The position numbers and the translations under genes were made by a program. Below the pieces are notes generated by a model. The model was given only the letters and a program-made list of their open reading frames with translations, did not search any database and was not told the DNA's origin. Below are positions 1-5,890 of a DNA stretch of 8,126 nucleotides, in pieces. Origin of the DNA: Fidelibacterota bacterium (lineage in GTDB: Bacteria > Bipolaricaulota > Bipolaricaulia > Bipolaricaulales > Bipolaricaulaceae); contig JAJRVI010000154.1 in assembly GCA_024277405.1 (NCBI GenBank), forward strand, positions 1 through 8,126. Direction: 5' to 3'. Positions within the stretch are counted from its first letter, which is position 1, and each line of letters opens with the position of its first letter.

Positions 1-397
1 CCGCCGCCCGGAGGCGGATCTCGTTGGTGATCACCGTCCAATCGCGGCCCATGATGATCCCCTGTGACACCTTGTTCATGAGGTGCCCCACCGGGATCCC
101 CTTCAGGATCACTTCCTCCATGATGGCCGTGACCTCGCTGATGAACGTGGGAGGTGTGCCCACGAGGCGTTGGAGGAAGCTCTGGGCCACGCTGGGCTCC
201 GCCAAATCCTTCTCGAAGGCCACGGGGAGGACGCGCAGCCAGATCGCCTTCTCCTGGGAGGGGAGCGCGGACTGCCTGAGCCACCGCAGCACCTCTTCCG
301 GCCCCACCTGGGACTGGGGGAAGACGAGCGAGATCTGTGCCGAGGCGGCGAGCCCCGCGCACAGGACCAACAGGGCCGAAGCGAATGCCTTCCTCAT
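1..397 (-). CDS. Secreted protein of unknown function (C-terminus cut by window edge)
   Basis: About 132 residues are visible, starting at the ATG at 397 and running off the left edge. A purine-rich SD (GGGGAGGA) lies about 7 bases upstream. The N-terminus is a typical Sec signal peptide: MRKAF, a hydrophobic core, then a likely signal peptidase I cleavage after A20 (AASA|Q). The rest looks helical, with a segment near residues 95-125 alternating hydrophobic and Gly residues (ILKGIPVGHLMNKVSQGI). I recognise no family. The ATG overlaps the stop of the upstream membrane-protein gene in an ATGA, so translation is probably coupled. It is the third gene of the sigma-factor operon and so a plausible partner or target of that system. 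The export call is well supported; the function is unknown. Confidence 0.8.
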   Translation of the reverse strand, partial: MRKAFASALLVLCAGLAASAQISLVFPQSQVGPEEVLRWLRQSALPSQEKAIWLRVLPVAFEKDLAEPSVAQSFLQRLVGTPPTFISEVTAIMEEVILKGIPVGHLMNKVSQGIIMGRDWTVITNEIRLRAA

Positions 398-948
398 GTA
401 GAATCCTCCCCCACGTAGCGTACCGAGGTGTAATCGCCCATGGTGCGGACGTACTCATCGGCGTTCGGGTCCTGGCCCACCCAACGCCCGTCCACCAGGA
501 ACGCGTACTCGTAGCGCCCCGGGGGCAGCTTCAGGATGAGGGTCCAGACGCCGTCGCCGTCGGGGTCCGCCAGGGGTATGGGCTTCCAGGCAGAGAAGTC
601 CCCCACCACCTCCACCTCCTTTGCGCCCGGGGCGGCGAGGGCGAAGACCGTGCCCTCCTGGGCCAGGGCGGGCAAGGGCTCCGGGGCGAAGGCGAAGCGC
701 CCGATGAGGACCCCGATGCCGAGGGCGATGAGAGCGGCCCCGATGACGTAAGCGAGCCTCAGGGCCGGGGACCGGGGGGCGACCAGCGACCGCAGCCATC
801 GCCGCCATGGGGACCGCGGGCGATCCCGCGTGGCGAGGGCCTTTATCACCCGTTTCTCCAGCCCCTCGAGCCGGAATTCCGCCGCGGCGATCTCCTCGGC
901 GATGGCCTGGCGGATGAACTCCTCATCGCGCCAGTCCTCAAACCGCAT
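394..948 (-). CDS. Single-pass membrane protein with AMPK/CBM48-type glycogen-binding domain; candidate anti-sigma factor or sensor
   Basis: 184 residues from the ATG at 948; a TTG at 951 would add one residue. GGGGGTGA just upstream serves as SD and lies inside the end of the sigma gene. Residues 1-60 are charged, mostly helical and probably cytoplasmic. Residues 63-85 form one membrane helix (LAYVIGAALIALGIGVLIG). Residues 101-178 resemble the AMPK-beta/isoamylase early-set fold: GDFSAW, then LPPGRYEYAFLVDGRW, then DPNAD. In AMPK-beta terms the two sugar-stacking Trp positions (SAW and DGRW) are kept, but the Lys of the YKF motif is Ala here. It overlaps the sigma gene by 11 bases. ECF factors are commonly followed by their membrane anti-sigma factor, so that role is inferred from position. 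No HxxxCxxC zinc motif is present. The exterior domain could bind a glycan, or the fold may have been reused for protein contacts. Confidence 0.85.
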   Translation of the reverse strand: MRFEDWRDEEFIRQAIAEEIAAAEFRLEGLEKRVIKALATRDRPRSPWRRWLRSLVAPRSPALRLAYVIGAALIALGIGVLIGRFAFAPEPLPALAQEGTVFALAAPGAKEVEVVGDFSAWKPIPLADPDGDGVWTLILKLPPGRYEYAFLVDGRWVGQDPNADEYVRTMGDYTSVRYVGEDST

Positions 949-1483
949 CAACGGTCACCCCCATCTCCAGGAGTTTGCTCTTCACCAGGGCCCGTCCCCG
1001 GAACAGGCGGGTCTTCACGGTGGCGGGCTTCAGCCGCATCGCCCTGGCGATCTCCTCCACCGAGAGCCCCTCCCAGTAGTAGAGCACCAGCGGCAGGCGG
1101 TAGTCCTCCGGCAGGGACCACACCGCCTGCCTCACGGCCTTCCGCAGCTCCTCCCGCTCCACCACGGTCGCGGGATCGTCGGTGTGAAATGTCTGCGGTT
1201 CCGGGTCCGGCCTGCGCCTTTTTCTCAGCATGTTCTTGGCCACGTTGATGGTCACCGTGAGGAGCCAGGTGGAGAATTTCCGGGATAGATCGTAGTAATG
1301 AAGCTTCTCGTAGGCCCTGATGAAGGCCTCCTGGGCCGCGTCCTCGGCGTCCGCCCAGTTGCGCAGGACCGCCAACGCGGCCCCGAACACCATTCGCTTG
1401 TAGCGTACCACGATCTCTCCCCATGCTTCGAGATCCCCCTCCAGGCTCCGTTGGATGAGTTCCAATTCCCCGACGCCACCCAT
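938..1483 (-). CDS. ECF-type (extracytoplasmic function) RNA polymerase sigma factor
   Basis: 181 residues, normal for a two-domain ECF factor. Region 2 spans about residues 24-92, with DAEDAAQEAFIRAYEKL (45-61, core-binding region 2.2) and FSTWLLTVTINVAKNMLRKR (70-89, -10 melting and recognition). Region 4 spans about 114-170, with LPEDYRLPLVLYYWEGLSVEEI and the helix-turn-helix LKPATVKTRLFRGRALVK that reads the -35. There is no sigma 1.1 or region 3, and no long C-terminal extension. The ATG at 1483 gives a normal ECF start, although its SD is weak. It heads a minus-strand operon with the CBM48 membrane protein and the secreted protein, both overlapping. It probably redirects RNA polymerase to an envelope-related regulon. 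Direct targets are not shown by this window, though the divergent PKD lipoproteins are candidates. Confidence 0.95.
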   Translation of the reverse strand: MGGVGELELIQRSLEGDLEAWGEIVVRYKRMVFGAALAVLRNWADAEDAAQEAFIRAYEKLHYYDLSRKFSTWLLTVTINVAKNMLRKRRRPDPEPQTFHTDDPATVVEREELRKAVRQAVWSLPEDYRLPLVLYYWEGLSVEEIARAMRLKPATVKTRLFRGRALVKSKLLEMGVTVDAV

Positions 1484-1496
1484 CTCGTACCGTTTT

Positions 1497-1527
1497 ATAT
1501 TACACCCCGGCGATCAGCACGGTTCCC
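1497..1527 (-). promoter_or_regulatory. Candidate promoter of the sigma-factor operon
   Basis: Reading the minus strand, GGGAACC (1527-1521) is followed after an 18-base spacer by TAATAT (1502-1497), about 14 bases before the sigma ATG. The AAC core is typical of ECF-type -35 elements, so autoregulation is possible. The -10 is AT-rich and could equally serve a housekeeping sigma. The TSS would fall very near the start codon, leaving a short leader, which fits the weak SD. This is a visual match only. Confidence 0.35.
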
Positions 1528-1560
1528 GGGGTGGGATCCGTATGCTGTGGCACCGACAAA

Positions 1561-1617
1561 CGTCCACCGTCGAGGTGACGAGCCGTCTGCCGGGCCTGTA
1601 CCCGCGTAATGTGGACG
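1561..1617 (+). other. Possible structured leader between sigma gene and first PKD lipoprotein
   Basis: CGTCCAC (1561-1567) is a perfect complement of GTGGACG (1611-1617). The enclosed bases hold two further hairpins, GACG/CGTC (1577-1580 with 1584-1587) and CGGG/CCCG (1591-1594 with 1601-1604), which would form a three-way junction. It lies about 50 bases upstream of the lipoprotein ATG. It matches no riboswitch class I recognise, and short stems are common by chance in GC-rich DNA. The rest of the 1484-1668 gap shows only the candidate sigma promoter and the SD GAGGAGGTGA at 1654-1663. Confidence 0.25.
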
Positions 1618-1668
1618 TGGAGCCAAAGGGGCACAAAATGTGGGGAACACCGCGAGGAGGTGACCTGG

Positions 1669-2274
1669 ATGAAGCGGAAATGGATAGTGCTGGGGGCCCT
1701 CGCCGGCTTGGTGGTGATGGGCTTGACCGCGTGCACGATATTCATGGCCCTGCCCGAGGCGGTCATCGAGGCGGTCCCCCAGATGGGGCCCGCCCCCTTG
1801 GAGGTCACGTTCGACATCTCCAAGTCGAAGGGGCAGGTATATACCCTGGACTTCGGCGACGGGAGCCCCACGACGAGCGGGACCGATTTCACCGCTACCA
1901 TCGTCCACACCTACGGCGACCCGGGGGATTACGTGGCCACGCTGACGGTGGAGGACGCCCGGGGTAACACCGACACCGCCACCGTGACCATCAAGGTCCA
2001 GTATCCCCCGTCGCAGGCGGCCCTGGACGTGACCGTCCAAACACCCCCCTACACCTTCGCGTTCGACGCCTCCGGTTCCGTCGGCGCCATCGACAGGTTC
2101 GTCCTTCACTTCGGCGACGGGGAGTTCATCGCGGGCGACTGGGCCACGGCCACCTGGCCCGTCTACCACACCTACCCGTACCAGACCGCGAGCTACGTCG
2201 CCATACTGTGGGTCGAGGACGTCTACGGTAAGGACGATTCGGATATGGAGGTCGTGGAGACCCCCGCGCCCTGA
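1669..2274 (+). CDS. PKD-domain lipoprotein (two PKD repeats)
   Basis: 201 residues. The ATG at 1669 is chosen because GAGGAGGTGA (1654-1663) sits at correct spacing and the protein then begins with a lipoprotein signal: MKRK, a hydrophobic core, and lipobox LTAC with the lipidated Cys at residue 22. An upstream in-frame ATG at 1609 would bury this signal. Two PKD-type immunoglobulin-like domains follow, about residues 32-111 and 116-196. Each has the family pattern: VTFD/FAFD strand, FGDG turn, HTY, and a YxAxLxVED end strand. PKD repeats usually mediate protein or polysaccharide contact at the cell surface. Residue +2 after Cys is Thr, not Asp, so outer-membrane sorting is likely if a Lol system is present. 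It precedes the riboswitch-controlled paralogue, with no obvious terminator between them. Confidence 0.9.
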   Translation: MKRKWIVLGALAGLVVMGLTACTIFMALPEAVIEAVPQMGPAPLEVTFDISKSKGQVYTLDFGDGSPTTSGTDFTATIVHTYGDPGDYVATLTVEDARGNTDTATVTIKVQYPPSQAALDVTVQTPPYTFAFDASGSVGAIDRFVLHFGDGEFIAGDWATATWPVYHTYPYQTASYVAILWVEDVYGKDDSDMEVVETPAP

Positions 2275-2301
2275 GCTGAACCGCGATCGGGAAGCCTCTT
2301 C

Positions 2302-2410
2302 GGGGGTGTACCGAAAGGGCAAACCCGGGGAGACCCGGGGGCGCAAAGCCAGCGGGCCCTAACCGTCCCCGCGGGGACGAAGGGCGGCCGGGCTGCCGAA
2401 GTGCACCTCC
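2302..2410 (+). promoter_or_regulatory. Cyclic-di-GMP-I (GEMM-I) riboswitch aptamer
   Basis: The conserved GEMM-I segments appear in order. AAAGGGCAAACC (2314-2325) is followed by a stem CCCGGG/CCCGGG (2324-2329 with 2334-2339) capped by a GNRA loop GAGA. Then come GCGCAAAGCC (2341-2350), GGGCCCTAACC (2354-2364) as tetraloop-receptor side, a second stem CGTCCC/GGGACG (2364-2369 with 2374-2379), and GGGCTGCCGA (2390-2399). GGC 2318-2320 pairs GCC 2348-2350, and GCCCT 2356-2360 pairs AGGGC 2381-2385. A strong P1 can form between 2302-2311 and 2401-2410 (10 bp with two G-U wobbles). The position equivalent to G20 of the Vc2 aptamer appears to be G2318, which argues for c-di-GMP rather than cGAMP. 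The A47 and C92 equivalents would be A2345 and C2396. It precedes the second PKD lipoprotein gene. Confidence 0.93.
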
Positions 2411-2440
2411 TCCAGAAACTTCACATTTCCGGAGGAGGTG
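2404..2440 (+). promoter_or_regulatory. Expression platform: hairpin sequestering the Shine-Dalgarno sequence
   Basis: CACCTCCTCC (2404-2413) is a perfect 10-base complement of the SD GGAGGAGGTG (2431-2440), with a 17-base loop. The GTG start follows 8 bases after the SD. Bases 2404-2410 are also the 3' strand of the aptamer P1, so the two helices exclude each other. When ligand stabilises P1, the SD should be freed, giving a translational ON switch. There is no U-run, so transcription termination is not the mechanism. The direction of control is inferred from pairing. Confidence 0.8.
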
Positions 2441-2448
2441 GTCTTTCT

Positions 2449-3606
2449 GTGAGGTGGGCGAAGTACGTCGTGCTCCTCGGCGGACTGACCGCGGGACTGA
2501 TCTTCGGGCTCACGGCCTGTCTTGAATTGGCCCCGTTGCGGGCGCTCATCCGATCCGACGTGACCCGGGGCCCCGCCCCGCTTTCCGTCCTGTTCGATCT
2601 GTCGGGGTCCACCGGCGCCATCACGGGGTTCCTCCTGGATTTCGGCGACGGGGAGACGTACGTGGGCACGGATGTGACCGCGCCGGTGGCCCACACCTAC
2701 GCGGACCCCGGGGACTACACCGCCACCCTCACCGTCTGGAACGCCAGCGGACGCGAGAGCACGGATTCCCTGGATATCGCGGTGGAGTACCCTCCCCTCG
2801 TGGCCAGCTTGAGGGCCGATGCGACCCAGGGCTTCGTCCCCCTGGCGGTGACGTTCGATCTCTCCCGGAGCGAGGGGGCCATCGTCTCCTATACCCTCGA
2901 CTTCGGGGACGGGAACCTGCACAGCGCAGGGGGCGGGTTGAGGCCCTCCGCCACGTCCATCCTCCAGGAGCCGGTCTCGCACGTCTACACCGACGTGGGG
3001 ATCTATCGGGCCGTGTTGACCGTCCACGATCGCTGGGGCCGCAGCGCGAGCGACTCCGTGGAGATCACCGTCCATCCCTCGAACCTGCGGGCCATCCTGA
3101 ACGCATCGCCGCAGACGGGCTACGCCCCCCTCGAGGTCACCTTCGACCTCTCCAAATCCCTGGGGGAGATCGAGGGATTCACCCTGGACTTCGGCGACGG
3201 GGAGTCCATGGAGGGCCGGCCCTACGAGCTCGCGGACCCGATCCGGCACACCTACAGGGATCCGGGCACCTACACTGCCACGCTGACGGTACGGGACGTC
3301 AACGGGGCGGAGGACAGCCAATCGGTGGTGATCAACGCCCTCTATCCCCCGCTGAAGGCGGCCATCTCGGCCCAGCCCACCACCGGCACCGCGCCGTTGG
3401 AGGTCACGTTCGACATCTCGGGGTCCGAGGGCCCCATCCTCTACTTCATCCTGGATTTCGGCGACGGGGACATGATCAATGGGATCGATATCACCTACGC
3501 GATCATCCACTCCTACTCCCAACCGGGCACCTACACGGCCACGCTCACGGTGGTGGATATCTACGGGCGCAGCGACGCGGCCACGGTAACGATCGAGGTG
3601 CGATAA
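2449..3606 (+). CDS. PKD-domain lipoprotein (four PKD repeats) under c-di-GMP riboswitch control
   Basis: 385 residues from the GTG at 2449, chosen because it follows the strong SD at 2431-2440 and starts a lipoprotein signal: MRWAK, a hydrophobic core, and lipobox LTAC with Cys 24. A GTG at 2401 is in frame but would start translation inside the riboswitch. Four PKD repeats fill the mature protein, at about residues 32-113, 117-209, 212-298 and 302-385. Each carries LDFGDG, H-Y/S-Y and YTATLTV-like strands. The protein ends directly after the last PKD strand, with no enzymatic domain, so it is probably a surface binding or spacer protein. It is a paralogue of the two-repeat lipoprotein upstream. 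C-di-GMP usually promotes sessile life, so a role in adhesion or matrix binding is reasonable but inferred. Its 3' end overlaps the convergent lnt gene by 62 bases. Confidence 0.93.
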   Translation: MRWAKYVVLLGGLTAGLIFGLTACLELAPLRALIRSDVTRGPAPLSVLFDLSGSTGAITGFLLDFGDGETYVGTDVTAPVAHTYADPGDYTATLTVWNASGRESTDSLDIAVEYPPLVASLRADATQGFVPLAVTFDLSRSEGAIVSYTLDFGDGNLHSAGGGLRPSATSILQEPVSHVYTDVGIYRAVLTVHDRWGRSASDSVEITVHPSNLRAILNASPQTGYAPLEVTFDLSKSLGEIEGFTLDFGDGESMEGRPYELADPIRHTYRDPGTYTATLTVRDVNGAEDSQSVVINALYPPLKAAISAQPTTGTAPLEVTFDISGSEGPILYFILDFGDGDMINGIDITYAIIHSYSQPGTYTATLTVVDIYGRSDAATVTIEVR

Positions 3607-4978
3607 GGAGGAGCAGACAGGAGACCAGCGTGGGCCAGTCTCCCAGCCGTACATAGGGCGTCGCCCCGTCGTGGAGCGGGACCCTCAGGGTGAGGGTCCC
3701 GCTTTTTCCCTCGGGCAGCGCCCCGAGGGGGCGCCCATCCGGCCCGAATCCGCCGGTGATCCCGGTGATCGCCGCCTGGAGGAAGGCGCGCCCGGTCTCC
3801 GCCGCCCGCAGCGCCCCGCAGGCGAAGTGCTCCCACAGGATCCTGGAGGTACCGAACCAGGAATCGTTGGTGAGGACGAGGATGACCTCCGCCCCATCGC
3901 GCACGAGGGCACGGGTGAACCCCGGGAACTGGGATTCGGAGCAGATCAGGATCCCATAGCGGCCGAAGGCGGAGAGCCCCGGGCCGGGGGAGATCTCACG
4001 GGGGAGGAATTCCTCGACGAGTCCCCCCAGTCCGAGCCGTTCCCACAGCGGCCGCAGAGGCAGGTACTCCCCGAAGGGAAGGAGCCGAACCTTGCGGTGA
4101 GCGACCTGGACCGCTCCCGAGGGTGGGAGGTAGAAGGCGGTGTTGTAATACCGGTCCTCTTCCCGGTCCCAACTCCCCAGGATGAGGGGTGTCCCCAGGC
4201 GGGCGGCCTCCTCCCGGAAGGCGGAGAGGAGGCGGGGCTCGCGCCGCAGGATCGCGGGGAGGACGTCCTCGGGGAGGACGACGAGGTCGACGTCCCCCGG
4301 GACCTCCGCGAGGAGGTCCCGGTAGCGGCCCAGGAGCGTTTGGGGGGCGGTTCCCAGGCGCTCGGCCACCGTGATCCCCGGTTGCACCAATGTCATCACG
4401 GACTCCCCGTTGGGATGGGGAGGGCCCCACACGAGGGCGAGGACGCCCAGGAGGAGGGGGCCCGCCGCCGAGACCCCGAGCCAGGCGGGCCTGCGCGTGC
4501 AGATGAGGGCGGCCATGGATGCGTTCGTCGCGGCCACGGCGAGCGCGAGCAGCCACGGGCCCCCGAACGCGGCCGCGCGGACGAGCGGCGTCCCCACCAG
4601 TCCCAAAGGGACGGTGCCGATGGCGACGCCCCACGGCCCGCTCGCCCGGAGGCTCTCCAGGAGTACCCAGAGCCCGATGAGTCGCGGGACACCTCCCCGG
4701 GCCGCGAGCGCCCCGAGGGCCGCCCCCCATGCGGCCCCGTAGAGGCCCATGCCGCCGAGGGCCAGGGCCGCCCCCGCCGTTCCCGCCACCGCCCGCAGGC
4801 CGAGGAGGCCGGAGAATTCCAGCAGGAAGAAGAGAGACCCGAAGATCCCCCCCGTGAGGGCGGCCCTCCCGCGGCGTCTCTCCCCCAGGAGGACGGCGAA
4901 GAGGGGGACCAGTGCGAACCAGACCAAGATTCCCCATCCCGGGAAGAAAGAGGCCCAGAGGAGCAAGGCACTCGCCAC
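3545..4978 (-). CDS. lnt: Apolipoprotein N-acyltransferase
   Basis: Lnt adds the third acyl chain to the N-terminal Cys of lipoproteins at the outer face of the inner membrane. With the GTG at 4978 it has 477 residues, near the usual 500. The N-terminal half is a series of hydrophobic helices, starting ASALLLWASFFPGWGILVW. The C-terminal half is a nitrilase-type domain with the Glu-Lys-Cys triad: E237 (VVLPEDVLP), K296 (HRKVRLLPFGEYLP) and C346 (ILICSESQFPG). Spacing is close to E. coli E267/K335/C387. NDSWFG and the ending TPYVRLGDW are also family motifs. A final membrane helix follows. GTG 4978 is preferred because AAGGTAGG lies just upstream and the start falls downstream of the minus-strand -10 box. 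ATG 5035, ATG 5056 and GTG 5005 are alternatives. It is divergent from lgt and overlaps the PKD gene tail to tail. Confidence 0.95.
   Translation of the reverse strand: MASALLLWASFFPGWGILVWFALVPLFAVLLGERRRGRAALTGGIFGSLFFLLEFSGLLGLRAVAGTAGAALALGGMGLYGAAWGAALGALAARGGVPRLIGLWVLLESLRASGPWGVAIGTVPLGLVGTPLVRAAAFGGPWLLALAVAATNASMAALICTRRPAWLGVSAAGPLLLGVLALVWGPPHPNGESVMTLVQPGITVAERLGTAPQTLLGRYRDLLAEVPGDVDLVVLPEDVLPAILRREPRLLSAFREEAARLGTPLILGSWDREEDRYYNTAFYLPPSGAVQVAHRKVRLLPFGEYLPLRPLWERLGLGGLVEEFLPREISPGPGLSAFGRYGILICSESQFPGFTRALVRDGAEVILVLTNDSWFGTSRILWEHFACGALRAAETGRAFLQAAITGITGGFGPDGRPLGALPEGKSGTLTLRVPLHDGATPYVRLGDWPTLVSCLLLLIAPRSLPWPRRCARRYPPP
3675..3707 (+). terminator. Intrinsic terminator of the PKD lipoprotein unit, inside lnt
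   Basis: GCGGGACCCT (3676-3685) and AGGGTCCCGC (3693-3702) form a perfect 10 bp stem, or 11 bp with A3675-T3703. The loop is 7 bases and is followed by TTTTT (3703-3707). It lies about 70 bases after the PKD stop and on the plus strand only: the minus strand has A's there, so lnt transcription is not stopped. The same bases encode the Lnt segment KSGTLTLRVPL. Confidence 0.85.
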
Positions 4979-5015
4979 GGCGCCGCCTACCTTTCGCGGG
5001 GGCACGACCGCCGCG

Positions 5016-5023
5016 ATTATAAT
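5016..5023. promoter_or_regulatory. Palindromic -10 box serving divergent lnt and lgt
   Basis: ATTATAAT reads the same on both strands, so a perfect TATAAT occurs at 5018-5023 on plus and at 5021-5016 on minus. It stands out in very GC-rich DNA. On plus, transcription would begin near 5030, only a few bases before the lgt ATG at 5034, giving a nearly leaderless mRNA. This agrees with the lack of an SD before lgt. On minus, the start would be near 5009, leaving about 30 bases that include the lnt SD. I see no convincing -35 on either strand. Confidence 0.55.
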
Positions 5024-5033
5024 GGTCAACGCC

Positions 5034-5810
5034 ATGCATCCGGTCTTGGTCCGCATCGGTCCCGTGGAGATCCGCTACTACGGGCTGATGTACCTCATCG
5101 CCTTCGTGGTCGGGTTCTTCCTCGTCCGGGCCGAGGTGCGCCGCAGGGGGCTGTCGCTTTCCACCGAGGACATCCTCGACGTCTTTCTCGTGACGATCCC
5201 CCTCGGGCTTCTGGGGGCGCGGCTTTACTACGTCCTCTTCCGGCTCGACTTCTTCGCGCGCAACCCCCTCGAGATCCCCGCCATCTGGCACGGGGGATTG
5301 GCCATCCACGGGGGGCTACTGGGCGGGGCCCTGGGGCTCTGGATCGGGGCCCGATGGAAGAGGGTCCCCGTGTGGACGCTCGCGGACTGCACCGTGCCCG
5401 CGCTGATCCTGGGACAGGCGTTGGGGCGTATCGGCAACCTCATGAACGGGGATGCCTACGGGCTTCCCACGACGCTTCCTTGGGGAATCGTGTTCCCCCC
5501 CGGGTCCCCGGCGGGACAGGCGTTCCCCGGGATACCCCTCCATCCCACCATGATCTACGAGATGATCGGGAACCTTCTCCTCTTCGGGCTCCTGTGGAAG
5601 CTGCGGAAGAGACCGGCGAAGCCGGGGTTCCTCACCGCCGTCTACTTCATGGGGTACTCGGTGGTCCGGGGATTGGTGAGCATCGTGAGGGGGGACTCCC
5701 TCTGGCTGGGGCCGATCCGCGCGGCCCACGTGGCGAGCACCCTCCTCTTCCTCGGGTTCGGGCTCTGGCTCCTCCGCACGCGCTTGTGGAAAGCGGAACC
5801 CCGGTCGTAG
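5034..5810 (+). CDS. lgt: Prolipoprotein diacylglyceryl transferase
   Basis: Lgt transfers diacylglycerol from phosphatidylglycerol to the lipobox Cys, the first step of lipoprotein maturation in the inner membrane. 258 residues, slightly short of E. coli Lgt (291). It has the usual multi-helix layout. The opening HPVLVRIGPVEIRYYGLMY is typical of the family. Key motifs are HGGLAIHGG (H92, equivalent to E. coli H103), the Lgt signature GRIGNLMNGDAYG (131-143, R132), HPTMIYE (170-176), and VRGLVSIVRGDS near the C-terminus (R219, equivalent to R239). The ATG at 5034 is chosen by homology. ATG 5022 would add four residues, and neither has a good SD. It should process both PKD lipoproteins in this window. 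Confidence 0.96.
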   Translation: MHPVLVRIGPVEIRYYGLMYLIAFVVGFFLVRAEVRRRGLSLSTEDILDVFLVTIPLGLLGARLYYVLFRLDFFARNPLEIPAIWHGGLAIHGGLLGGALGLWIGARWKRVPVWTLADCTVPALILGQALGRIGNLMNGDAYGLPTTLPWGIVFPPGSPAGQAFPGIPLHPTMIYEMIGNLLLFGLLWKLRKRPAKPGFLTAVYFMGYSVVRGLVSIVRGDSLWLGPIRAAHVASTLLFLGFGLWLLRTRLWKAEPRS

Positions 5811-5890
5811 ATAAGGAAGCGCCGCGTCGCGGTTCATCGGCGATTCCCGTGACCTGGGGGCGCGTTCGTCTGCGAAGAGAACCCCGGGGC

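Noticed and set aside
2404..2440. Intrinsic terminator in the riboswitch platform
   Set aside because: The hairpin contains the SD and is not followed by a T-run, so translational control explains it better.
2401..2448. GTG at 2401 as start of the second PKD lipoprotein
   Set aside because: It lies in riboswitch P1 with no SD and would place 16 residues before the lipoprotein signal. GTG 2449 has the SD and a normal signal.
2359..3654. 431-residue open frame on the minus strand across the four-repeat PKD gene
   Set aside because: It is antisense to a clear lipoprotein gene, its repetitiveness mirrors the PKD repeats, it has no recognisable domains, and it would run through the riboswitch.
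4749..5033. N-terminal extension of the lgt frame
   Set aside because: The extra 95 residues are Arg/Pro-rich shadow of lnt. Lgt homology begins at MHPVLVRIGP at 5034.
4979..5056. ATG 5056 or ATG 5035 as lnt start
   Set aside because: They would overlap the lgt start and place the minus-strand -10 box inside the coding region. GTG 4978 has an SD and fits the first membrane helix, although this is not certain.
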